Origin: Caryophanales bacterium
GTDB lineage: Bacteria > Bacillota > Bacilli > Exiguobacteriales > Exiguobacteriaceae
Direction of reading: 5' to 3'
Length of the DNA: 64,000 bases
Assembly: GCA_902363455.1 (NCBI GenBank)
Contig: CABJAC010000002.1
Span: 1-64,000 of the forward strand
In this document: piece by piece, positions 32,901 through 39,997 of the stretch
Layout of the letters: the number at the start of each line of letters is the position of its first letter
How positions within the stretch are numbered: position 1 is the stretch's first letter
Program-made: the position numbers and the translations under genes
The notes under the pieces: generated by a model
What the model was told of the DNA's origin: nothing
Databases searched by the model: none
Seen by the model: only the letters and a program-made list of their open reading frames with translations

Positions 32901-34401
32901 CCCCCGTACTCGGTTGTGTCATTTCATCCGCAATCGGAAACTGAAGCCATTTTCCGTCAATCAGTTCTTGAACGGCAGTATATTCTTTCGGCATCTTCAC
33001 CGGATGATAAAAACCTTCCATGTAGACGGCGCGGTACGGCCACAAAAACAACCCGAGAGCAATGACCGTCGTCCCGATGGCAAACAGGCGGTAAACGGGA
33101 AGCGGTAACGTTTTGGAAGGGCGGTTGAACACGGTCGCGAGGCTGGAAGCGAGCAACAAACTATAGCTCACCATCAGCAATCCGACTAACTTGTTAGGGT
33201 CACGAAACATGGCGCCGATCAGCGGAGTCTTCGTGACGAACAAGACAAAGAGGTCGGCGACCTGCTCATGAGTCCCTGTCGCAAACACAATCAATGGGAT
33301 GCTGAGTCCGGTGAAGAATAACAGGATCGGCTGACGATAGGAGACGAACGCACCAAGCGAAATCAATAACAGAATAACGCCGCCACCTAACCAGAAACTG
33401 AGTGGTAACGTCGTCAGATCAAACATTGGCCACCAGTAGCTCGTTAAATAAAATACATTCGTCCATGAAGAATGACGGCTGAACAACATCAACGTATCGG
33501 AGACATTGATGTTATGCTGCGAAGCTTGTGATCCGGTCAAGATGGAACCGACATACATGAAAAACCAGTATGAATTAAACAACAGGAAAACAAGCGAAAA
33601 GGCAATCGTGGAGCGGACATAAAAACCGATCAACGGTTGAATGATCTGCTCCTTCCGACGTGTCCAGAAGGTCTTCGCAAAAATCAGGGCGACCATGATC
33701 CCCATGTAGATCAAGGAGAAGAAAAAGTAATGGATGCCGGCCGCCATAAAAGCAAAGACGACGGACAGTCCGGTAATGTCGATCCATGTCCGGCGTGACA
33801 GCCGGTCGGATAAGGAAAAGTTCGGATTCAGCTGTTCGCGGAACTTGGGATCAAATATATTAAAAAACAACAATAAGGCAAGTGGAAAGACGGAGTAGCC
33901 ACATAAGAGATAGATGTGCTGGATCCGCGTGATGACCCATGGATTCAAGGCATAAAATAAAGCGGCGAGACCAAAGGCGACGAGTGATAAAAAAGAAAAG
34001 TGAGGTGAGACGTAGACCGAATGCAAGCGTTTCGTCAAAGCAAACATCGAAACAGCGGACACGATCAACAAGCCGAAAATAAACGACTTGATCAAAATCG
34101 GACCGGACGCACCAAACAGTAGACTGAGCAGATAAAAAGGAAAGATGTAAATCAGACGGGCGACATTCAACAAGGTCGTCGTACTCCAGCGGTTGTTCCA
34201 GGCGCCAAAAATTTCCTCGAGATACCGATTGGACGAGAGACCAAATGACATATCACTGAAGACGACCATTCCCGGTTTCAGTAGGGGGGCGCCGTACAGA
34301 ACAATCAAAACGAGAACGCCGGTTAACACGAGAGCATCTTTGCGATAGGTTCGACCAAATCTGCGGGCAGCATCGAGTAGTGATTGTAATAAGGTCTGCA
34401 T
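29941..34401 (-). CDS. Giant GT-C-like membrane glycosyltransferase with extracytoplasmic carbohydrate-binding-like region
   Basis: This 1486-residue protein has about twelve membrane helices in its first ~460 residues, a ~950-residue region predicted outside the cell, and one more helix near the C terminus (YYVGLTVLLLAFPMSGLLIWW). The first outer loop carries an aspartate (GMVVFSDMSFG), as in GT-C enzymes that use polyprenyl-phosphate sugars. YALNPWVITRIQHIYLLCGY recalls AftD/DUF3367-type arabinosyltransferases. The outer region has repeated galactose-binding-like sandwich segments (for example VKVRFYDAQERELNQTYVV, VFYLDEKDRVIGTDF). ATG 34401 follows GAGGAG. It likely modifies a surface glycan, by inference. 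Confidence 0.78.
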   Translation of the reverse strand: MQTLLQSLLDAARRFGRTYRKDALVLTGVLVLIVLYGAPLLKPGMVVFSDMSFGLSSNRYLEEIFGAWNNRWSTTTLLNVARLIYIFPFYLLSLLFGASGPILIKSFIFGLLIVSAVSMFALTKRLHSVYVSPHFSFLSLVAFGLAALFYALNPWVITRIQHIYLLCGYSVFPLALLLFFNIFDPKFREQLNPNFSLSDRLSRRTWIDITGLSVVFAFMAAGIHYFFFSLIYMGIMVALIFAKTFWTRRKEQIIQPLIGFYVRSTIAFSLVFLLFNSYWFFMYVGSILTGSQASQHNINVSDTLMLFSRHSSWTNVFYLTSYWWPMFDLTTLPLSFWLGGGVILLLISLGAFVSYRQPILLFFTGLSIPLIVFATGTHEQVADLFVLFVTKTPLIGAMFRDPNKLVGLLMVSYSLLLASSLATVFNRPSKTLPLPVYRLFAIGTTVIALGLFLWPYRAVYMEGFYHPVKMPKEYTAVQELIDGKWLQFPIADEMTQPSTGVATPTWNKNPHPDGETKATGDVQVYGSQANTVFHHEGTTQTVRYMMTFMQYLLDTGRSDQAGQIAQAFGLQQFAYRTEYTGMKERQAFNKKILATQRDLLATKQVGLFTLFDLIEPLDTRTVPQLILTPYGLERSVTFSTLDDYALGPQSILYATQAHQDGLSWLKQDDIIEMAEENDVLLSQVPEQYYWKPFEAIDSANSFLNWGKTFLANSDWRWYLRTQGIANPSFDLDFGDGIGLSFASAKIDAPVYKLDQLKTKQVASFNSMLEDETFFKADNPDIVDLSPNPLSKENNLPVLRAEVAEGDPKYIWQVAKSGKLDALPNNAYRFDITASGRGVDRLHVKVRFYDAQERELNQTYVVAPSDSGDVDAIHLQGEYVTPKDAKTMRIDLLSFQRPERKTYWWVHDIKIFSFEDYMVPNTIEMTKETNRGRYAGYARVLLNQNGGQLDFEFNDQTFSVKTKQAAGAKLVWVPLGNLVAENNSSTLRITNTSGFNAVQNIVLIPKAEWTKVQERLDEKLAITKTLMVLEAETAFDYEGHLQSERNYPGFSFGKGVAAQNGALRRTIDVREDGTYDIQLKATRPTNPKGRLTVLLRDGKETIYRRVLTAQDFKTADIRKQAIGQETVTFDPLHRNFPYQLESLPDVYSALHQITLEDIPLTGGRYEIELVYASAVPSLVTMDDLHQFDPSEIVTDKPLTEPEAAANCATCVSITDDMFSGSEKDGTYRMEYEATCSCDWYIFASQKIKARPNHEYLLQFDAVSKNVRQRHLKVFYLDEKDRVIGTDFINEVEEDKKSRWNHYEQMIIPPKKAVRMQLHIWTRGNEKKAGSLQLKNLEFLPYDQLILVDQFVMAEQTGKPLFSKTPAEKLGITPSLMNRHITSDAPLGRFTVNDSPTPLFELRDGIEPMRGNIALNGVSQLYRSTQSTADVTVVLRPIYYVGLTVLLLAFPMSGLLIWWMTGHRFVAVRQRFREKLFSTIRWSKKSKT

Positions 34402-34506
34402 CAAAGAACTCCTCTCTTAAAAAAAGGTCAATTCTCTTACTATTCGGGATGTACCGGGATGATTCCTAGAACAGCTTCACTTAATTTTAACAAAAATGAC
34501 AGCAGA

Positions 34507-34527
34507 CTCCTCCGTCTGAAGGAGGAG
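34507..34527 (-). terminator. Possible terminator of the chemoreceptor gene
   Basis: Stem CTCCTCC / GGAGGAG is read on the minus strand 16 bases after the stop. The T run comes only ~12 bases later, so this is a weak candidate. Confidence 0.4.
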
Positions 34528-34542
34528 CCTGCCTGGTTTAGA

Positions 34543-36069
34543 TTATCGTTCGATATGATTGGTCAATTCATCAACCAATTGTTCCAAGGAACTTGTCATC
34601 TGACCGAGTGACTGGGTCATCGTTTCAAATTCGAGTTGGACGGTCGTTTGTTGTTCGAGTGAGACGGCGGTCGACTCAATGCCGTGGCGGACTTCAAGCG
34701 AGGCGGTTCGGGTCGTCTCCATCCGCTGTTCGATATCAAGCATCTGGACCCCGACCCCCTGACGGGCCGTTTGAATCGAGCTGATGCTTTGTTCGACCTC
34801 CTGGACCAGTTGCGTGATGTCAGCAAACGTCTGCCGGACACGCTTGGTCATCTGCTGGTTTTCCGACAGTGTCGTCGTATAACTGGCTGCCGTTTCCTTG
34901 ATTTGATCGGTATCGGCAATCAATGCCTGTAAAACTTCCGTCACTTCATTGGCATAGCTGCGGGACTGGACCGCGAGGTGACCAACTTCCGTCGCGACGA
35001 CGGCAAAGCCACGCCCGGCGTCACCGGCACGTGCGGCTTCGATGGCGGCGTTTAACGCCAGCAAGTTGGTCTGGCCGGCAATCGCTTCCAGACTGGCGAG
35101 GATTTTTTGGATTTTATCCGATCGGCTGGCCATTGCCGTAACAGAAGTATGCAGACCGTTCGTCGATTCGACCATCGCTTCCACCCGGCGGTCCATCAGA
35201 TGCATTTCTTCATTTCCGGTCAAAGCGGTTTTCGTCATATTTTCCGTCGTCGTGGCCGTCCGCGCCATTTTCGCCTGAATCGTTGCAATGGCTGCATTGA
35301 TCTGATGCAACTGATCCGTTCCTTGTTGCATCGATTGGTGTTGGCCGTCGGCAGAATGGACGATCGGCGCAATGGCAGTCGCGATTTGATTGGTCGCTTC
35401 AACCGATTGGACAGCGGCCTGTTGTAAATGCATCGTATTGGTCTTCAAACTACCGACCAGGGATTCAATCTGTTGACTGACATTCGTGATCAGCGTCGTT
35501 GCCTCCGCTTCACGGCGTGACGCCGCTTGACGTTCCTTATTCTGAACACTGATTTGAATGATGAGCGCAGCACTCGTCAAAATCAGGAAGACGGCATGAA
35601 TCATCAGAATGCTGAACGGATAACCGGTCGTCCCGCAAATCAACGCCGGTGCAAAAAAGAAGCCGGCAAAATGTTGAACGGCAAACAGAACGGTACTGAC
35701 AAGAATCAAATCAATCCGACGGAAGTAGGCAATCAAGGCCAACACCATGAAAATCGAGAAATGGTATTCGACGAGCCCGTTTCCGCCAGCGATCATCGAC
35801 ATACTGGAAAAAGTTAACGTCAGCGTCAACAAAAGCGGTACGTGTTTACTGCGCGGGTGTATCCGGTACAGGACTGCAGCAGCAAGCAAACAGAACACCG
35901 GCAACAAAGCGATCCAAGTCAGCGCGAATGGTGAGGCGGCACTGACGTTTCCACGGATGATTTGATACCCGTCCGCAAATGCTGTGAAGCGGTGTAAACC
36001 ATGGATGATCAATGACAAGACGACGACAAAAAGGCTGATTCCAAGCATAAGTTGATTTCGACGTTTCAT
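34543..36069 (-). CDS. Methyl-accepting chemotaxis protein with membrane sensor
   Basis: This 508-residue chemoreceptor has an N-terminal ~190 residues holding six hydrophobic helices and hardly any outside loop. It may therefore sense a membrane or cytoplasmic signal rather than a ligand outside. No HAMP domain is evident. The signalling domain has the hallmark hairpin [20 protein letters not shown] and long coiled-coil flanks. ATG 36069 was chosen from GGGGGAA nine bases upstream. A SigD-type promoter lies at 36141-36167 on the same strand, which supports co-expression with motility genes elsewhere. Confidence 0.9.
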   Translation of the reverse strand: MKRRNQLMLGISLFVVVLSLIIHGLHRFTAFADGYQIIRGNVSAASPFALTWIALLPVFCLLAAAVLYRIHPRSKHVPLLLTLTLTFSSMSMIAGGNGLVEYHFSIFMVLALIAYFRRIDLILVSTVLFAVQHFAGFFFAPALICGTTGYPFSILMIHAVFLILTSAALIIQISVQNKERQAASRREAEATTLITNVSQQIESLVGSLKTNTMHLQQAAVQSVEATNQIATAIAPIVHSADGQHQSMQQGTDQLHQINAAIATIQAKMARTATTTENMTKTALTGNEEMHLMDRRVEAMVESTNGLHTSVTAMASRSDKIQKILASLEAIAGQTNLLALNAAIEAARAGDAGRGFAVVATEVGHLAVQSRSYANEVTEVLQALIADTDQIKETAASYTTTLSENQQMTKRVRQTFADITQLVQEVEQSISSIQTARQGVGVQMLDIEQRMETTRTASLEVRHGIESTAVSLEQQTTVQLEFETMTQSLGQMTSSLEQLVDELTNHIER

Positions 36070-36140
36070 AAAATAAAATTCCCCCATTTTTTAGTTAAAA
36101 GTGAAACAAATCACGAGTAAACATGCTAAACGTATACCAC

Positions 36141-36167
36141 TATCGGTCGAGGAATTCAGATTGTTTA
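36141..36167 (-). promoter_or_regulatory. SigD (flagellar sigma) type promoter of the chemoreceptor gene
   Basis: On the minus strand TAAA (36167-36164), a 16-base spacer and ACCGATAG (36147-36140) resemble the SigD consensus TAAA, 14-16 bases, GCCGATAT. It lies ~70 bases upstream of the start. Confidence 0.65.
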
Positions 36168-36273
36168 GCTTCAAGATACTTAAAACAAAATTAAATGTTA
36201 AAATCTGATTTTACGGCTAAACGACTACGATATGGGGTATAGAAATGCATTGAGACTTGTAGGAGGAACGCGC

Positions 36274-37119
36274 ATGAAATGGAAGGGCAGAGAAAGAAGT
36301 TCGAACGTTGAAGACCGGCGGGGGATGGGTGGAAAAGGAGTCGCCGGAATCGGCGGCGGACTCGGAATCATCATTCTGATTGTCGTGACCTTGATGGGAG
36401 GCAATCCGGCTGATCTGTTAGGGGGATTAACAGAATCAGAGAACGGGAGTCAGACGGAATACCAGGAAACGGCTGAAGAAAAAGAAGCGGCTGATTTCGT
36501 TTCCGTTGTCTTGGCGGACACGGAAAAAGTCTGGACAAAAGAGTTTAAGCAGGACGGCATGACCTATCAAGAACCGACACTTGTCCTCTATACGGATCAA
36601 GTCAGTTCCGCATGTGGAGAAGCCGGGAAGTCTGTCGGGCCTTTTTATTGTCCGGGGGATCAGAAATTATACATCGATTTAAGTTTTTATGACGAGTTGC
36701 AAACGAAATACGGCGCACCGGGTGATTTTGCGATGGCGTACGTCATCGCCCATGAAGTCGGGCACCATGTCCAGACCTTGCTCGGAACATCAGACGAAAT
36801 CATGCCGCTTCGTCAAAAGATGAGCGAAGAGAAATTTAACAAGTATCTCGTTCGTTTTGAACTGCAGGCGGATTATTATGCGGGCGTCTGGGCGCATCAC
36901 GCGCAAGGACAAAATCTGCTGGAAGAAGGCGATTTGGAAGAGGCGCTTGGTGCCGCGAATGCCGTCGGCGACGATACGTTACAGGAGAAAGGACAAGGCT
37001 ATGTCGTGCCGGAAAGCTTTACGCACGGGACGTCTGCGCAGCGGGAACGCTGGTTCCAAAAAGGATTTGACAACGGAACGATCGAAGGCGGCGACACCTT
37101 CAAAGCGAAGAACTTATAA
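36274..37119 (+). CDS. Neutral zinc metallopeptidase, YpfJ family
   Basis: This 281-residue membrane-anchored protein has one helix at about residues 24-42 (AGIGGGLGIIILIVVTLMGG), so the catalytic part is outside. The zinc motif HEVGHH (160-165) is preceded by VIAHE. Downstream, ELQADYYAGVWAH supplies the third ligand region. Length and motifs match YpfJ/KPN_02809 proteins, whose substrates are unknown. The start ATG follows AGGAGGAACGCGC. It is monocistronic with a bidirectional terminator. Confidence 0.88.
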   Translation: MKWKGRERSSNVEDRRGMGGKGVAGIGGGLGIIILIVVTLMGGNPADLLGGLTESENGSQTEYQETAEEKEAADFVSVVLADTEKVWTKEFKQDGMTYQEPTLVLYTDQVSSACGEAGKSVGPFYCPGDQKLYIDLSFYDELQTKYGAPGDFAMAYVIAHEVGHHVQTLLGTSDEIMPLRQKMSEEKFNKYLVRFELQADYYAGVWAHHAQGQNLLEEGDLEEALGAANAVGDDTLQEKGQGYVVPESFTHGTSAQRERWFQKGFDNGTIEGGDTFKAKNL

Positions 37120-37127
37120 GCATGAGC

Positions 37128-37164
37128 AACAGGCACCACTTCATAACGAAGTGATGCCTGTTTT
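37128..37164. terminator. Bidirectional terminator
   Basis: Stem AACAGGCACCACTTC / GAAGTGATGCCTGTTTT, with one mismatch, serves the convergent metallopeptidase and NTF2-like genes. Confidence 0.85.
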
Positions 37165-37167
37165 AGA

Positions 37168-37560
37168 TTAATCGTTGTATTGGTTGAACATCGTAGTATC
37201 GTCCGGGACATTAGCGAGGTAGACGATTTTTCCGTCTGCATCCAGTCGGGCGATATCCGTTCCGTCTTGCGTGAAGACCGATCCGTCCGCCCGCTTACCG
37301 CAAACGGCCCATCGTGTTTCAAGCGTATCGCCTGTTTCGGAAGGCAACCATCCCGCATACATGTGCTTGATGTCCTGATTGGCGGTAAAGACCATCCGGA
37401 CAAACTGTTTCCAGGCGTCAATCCCGTGTTGTTCCTGTCCGTTTAAGACGAACGTGATCTCATCCGAGAACAGGGAAATCAAGTCCGTAAAAGCTTGTTC
37501 GTCGGTCCGGGAAGCATCAAATAAATCGAAATAGCGGTCGAGTGTAGTAGTGTTCATCAT
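37168..37560 (-). CDS. NTF2/SnoaL-like protein
   Basis: This 130-residue protein of the nuclear-transport-factor-2 / SnoaL-like fold starts with the typical helix LDRYFDLFDASRTDEQAFTD. Conserved aromatic positions follow (HMYAGWLP, TRWAVCGKRADGSVF), closing with a strand pair. Members are small enzymes or ligand-binding proteins, and the function here is unknown. It follows the Rrf2 gene by 12 bases and AAAAGGAG overlaps that gap, so the two are one operon. Confidence 0.8.
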   Translation of the reverse strand: MMNTTTLDRYFDLFDASRTDEQAFTDLISLFSDEITFVLNGQEQHGIDAWKQFVRMVFTANQDIKHMYAGWLPSETGDTLETRWAVCGKRADGSVFTQDGTDIARLDADGKIVYLANVPDDTTMFNQYND

Positions 37561-37572
37561 AATAATCTCCTT

Positions 37573-38055
37573 TTAATTGCGAATCATTTTTTCTTCGATT
37601 AAGCTTTGCAGTTTTGTCAGATGGTCGGGCGGACAATTTAAATAAATTTCGCGGCGGATCGAATCAATCGTTTCGCGTTTGAGCGTCGACTGCCAGGATT
37701 GTTCGGCTTCCGCCATCAAGTCGGACAATAAGCAGATGTTTTGGTTTTGGATACCCATCAAATCTTCAAAGACTCCGCTTGACGCATACAAAGATTGTTT
37801 GCCTTCAATCGCTTCGTAGACATCAAACACACGAATCTGTTCCGGCGAAGCTTTCAGACGGAACCCGCCTTTGGCTCCGGGAACGGACATCAGCAGATCC
37901 GCATGAACAAGCTTGCGGAGCAATTTTTGAAAGTAGGTCGGGGAAGCACCGAGTTGTTGGCTGATGAATTCGCCCGGCAGGACCCCTTTATCCGGTAAAA
38001 ACGTCAATAACAGCATGGCGTAGATGGATTGCTCAACACCGGTTTTCATTTGCAT
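37573..38055 (-). CDS. Rrf2-family transcriptional regulator without the cluster cysteines
   Basis: This 160-residue Rrf2 winged-helix regulator shows GEFISQQLGASPTYFQKLLRKL (recognition helix) and MSVPGAKGGFRL (wing). The three cysteines that hold an Fe-S cluster in IscR and NsrR are absent; the equivalent loop has only one (NQNICLLSD), plus one near the end. A thiol or small-molecule signal is therefore more likely than a cluster. A palindrome 24 bases upstream of its start suggests autoregulation. Its target may be the NTF2-like gene in the same operon. cydD starts divergently 212 bases away. Confidence 0.88.
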   Translation of the reverse strand: MQMKTGVEQSIYAMLLLTFLPDKGVLPGEFISQQLGASPTYFQKLLRKLVHADLLMSVPGAKGGFRLKASPEQIRVFDVYEAIEGKQSLYASSGVFEDLMGIQNQNICLLSDLMAEAEQSWQSTLKRETIDSIRREIYLNCPPDHLTKLQSLIEEKMIRN

Positions 38056-38078
38056 GAGACATTCTCCTTTTTGTATAA

Positions 38079-38099
38079 CGTGGATAACTATTGTCCACG
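38079..38099 (-). promoter_or_regulatory. Palindrome upstream of the Rrf2 gene, predicted operator
   Basis: CGTGGA and TCCACG are perfect inverted arms around a nine-base spacer. On the minus strand TATACA follows as a possible -10, so a bound regulator would block the Rrf2 promoter. Confidence 0.6.
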
Positions 38100-38196
38100 A
38101 TACAGCCGGATCAATGGATTGTCCAGTAAAATGTCTCTCACAAAACCGTCACACCTTTTCGACAGCATACCCGTGGCATCAATAGAATGGATTCGG

Positions 38197-38232
38197 TATA
38201 CTGAATGTACGATATGTGAAAATATTCACTAA
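38197..38232 (+). promoter_or_regulatory. cydD promoter with Rex operator
   Basis: A -10 element TATACT (38197-38202), with weak -35 TGGCAT 17 bases before it, is followed by TGTGAA-AATA-TTCACT (38215-38230). GTGAA-N4-TTCAC is the Rex core. Rex represses bd-oxidase genes when NADH is low, and here its site sits just downstream of the predicted start. Confidence 0.68.
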
Positions 38233-38266
38233 AAGTCGTTCACACTTTGTGAAAGGGCGTTTTCTT

Positions 38267-39997
38267 ATGAATCCACTTAAAGGAATCATCACGATTCCGC
38301 GTTCAATTTTAATACAACTGATGCTGGCGGCCGTCTTAATGGGTGTTGCCGTCATCGGTCAATCCTATTTGATCGTCATCATCGTCGATCGGATTTTCCT
38401 GCAAGGGGATCCGTTCGCGGCAGTCATTCCGTTGCTTGGTGTCCTGCTCGGGATGCTTGTCCTGCGTGTCGGCGTCACGTACTGGAACGGACGTCTCGGG
38501 ACGAATCTTGCGGCACGGGTCAAACAGGACTTACGCCAGGCACTTGTTGCGAAATATACGAAAAACTCCGTTGAATCGATGCTCGAAGGGCAATCCGGAA
38601 AAAAGGTCAGTGTCTTGATGGATTCCGTCGATGAGATGGACAGTTATTACAGTCAGTACATGCCGAAAGTCATCCAGACGTCAATCGTCCCGCTGATGGT
38701 GCTGATCGCAGCCTTCAGCTATGACTGGGTCACGGGACTTGTCATGATGATTACCGCCCCGTTCATTCCGTTGTTTTACATCGTCATCGGAATCATGACT
38801 CAAAATCGGGCCGATACGCAGCTGGAGAAGATGAATGCCTTCTCCGGAACATTTTTGGATACGTTACAGGGACTGACGACGTTGAAATTATTTGGTCGGG
38901 CGAAGGCCCAACAGGACGTCATCGAACGGAGCAGCCTCGACTTTCGGGATGCGACGTTGACGGTGCTGAAACTTGCCTTCTTGTCATCATTGATGCTCGA
39001 ATTCATCTCGATGCTCAGTATGGGAATGATTGCGCTTGAAGTCAGCTTACGTTTGATTCTGTTCCAAAGCATCACCTTTGTCCCGGCCTTTTTGATGTTG
39101 GTATTGGCGCCGGAATACTATCTGGCGTTAAAGGAAATGGGCGCAGCGTTCCATACGGGACGGGGCAGTGTCGCGGCCGCGAAACAGATTGCGGCGGAAC
39201 TGACGGAAGATGACCGGAGCGTCGTTTTCGGACAGACGGAACTACCGGCAGCCCGTCCACCACGGATCGAATTAAAGGACGTCGCTTTTTCATACCGCGA
39301 TGCCCGGTTTGCGATGACCGAACTGAATCTTGCGATCGAATCGTATCAGAAGGTCGCGTTGATCGGTCGTAGCGGAGCCGGCAAATCAACGGTCCTTCAG
39401 TTGCTCGCGGGTCTCGCCGATCCGCAGGACGGACAACTGTTACTTGACGGTCAACCTCGTCAGATGATTACCGAAGCAAGCTGGTTCCGCCAACTGAGCT
39501 ATATCTCCCAGCATCCGTATTTGTATGCCGGGACACTTGCGGAAAATATCGCGATTGGTGAATTGCGTGAAGCATCCCGTTCAGCGATTGAACAGGCCGC
39601 ATCTGACGCCGGTCTGACAGAACTGATCGGACAGTTGCCGAACGGACTCGATACAGTGATCGGGGAAGGCGGACGCGGATTATCCGGCGGAGAAAAGCAG
39701 CGCGTTGCCTTGGCGCGTGCGTTCTTAAAACGACCGAACATCATCTTGTTTGATGAACCGACGACCGGTCTTGACGTCAAGACGGAACGGTTGTTGCAGG
39801 AAGCAATCACGGTTTTAGGACGTGAAGCGACCGTCATCACGGTCGCCCACCGGTTGCATACGATTGAACAATCGGATCAAATCGTCATTCTGGAAGCAGG
39901 ACGGATTGTCGACCGAGGGACACATGAAGAGTTGATGGGACGTGAATCGGAGTATGCGATGATGCGTGCCGTTCAACGAGGGGAGGAGACACGATGA
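38267..39997 (+). CDS. cydD: Thiol-reductant ABC exporter subunit CydD
   Basis: This is half of the heterodimeric ABC exporter CydDC, which exports glutathione/cysteine-type reductant or haem-related compounds and is needed for cytochrome bd assembly. The 576 residues have six N-terminal helices (to ~310) then the ATPase with Walker A GRSGAGKST, signature LSGGEKQR and Walker B NIILFDEPT. ATG 38267 was chosen; GAAAGGG is 11 bases upstream and the family begins here. It overlaps cydC by ATGA. A Rex site upstream fits control by the NADH/NAD ratio. cydAB is not in the window. Confidence 0.88.
   Translation: MNPLKGIITIPRSILIQLMLAAVLMGVAVIGQSYLIVIIVDRIFLQGDPFAAVIPLLGVLLGMLVLRVGVTYWNGRLGTNLAARVKQDLRQALVAKYTKNSVESMLEGQSGKKVSVLMDSVDEMDSYYSQYMPKVIQTSIVPLMVLIAAFSYDWVTGLVMMITAPFIPLFYIVIGIMTQNRADTQLEKMNAFSGTFLDTLQGLTTLKLFGRAKAQQDVIERSSLDFRDATLTVLKLAFLSSLMLEFISMLSMGMIALEVSLRLILFQSITFVPAFLMLVLAPEYYLALKEMGAAFHTGRGSVAAAKQIAAELTEDDRSVVFGQTELPAARPPRIELKDVAFSYRDARFAMTELNLAIESYQKVALIGRSGAGKSTVLQLLAGLADPQDGQLLLDGQPRQMITEASWFRQLSYISQHPYLYAGTLAENIAIGELREASRSAIEQAASDAGLTELIGQLPNGLDTVIGEGGRGLSGGEKQRVALARAFLKRPNIILFDEPTTGLDVKTERLLQEAITVLGREATVITVAHRLHTIEQSDQIVILEAGRIVDRGTHEELMGRESEYAMMRAVQRGEETR

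Noticed and set aside
38240..38255. Second Rex-like site TTCAC-N5-GTGAA before cydD
   Set aside because: The arms are in the reverse order of a Rex box and may form only a small hairpin.
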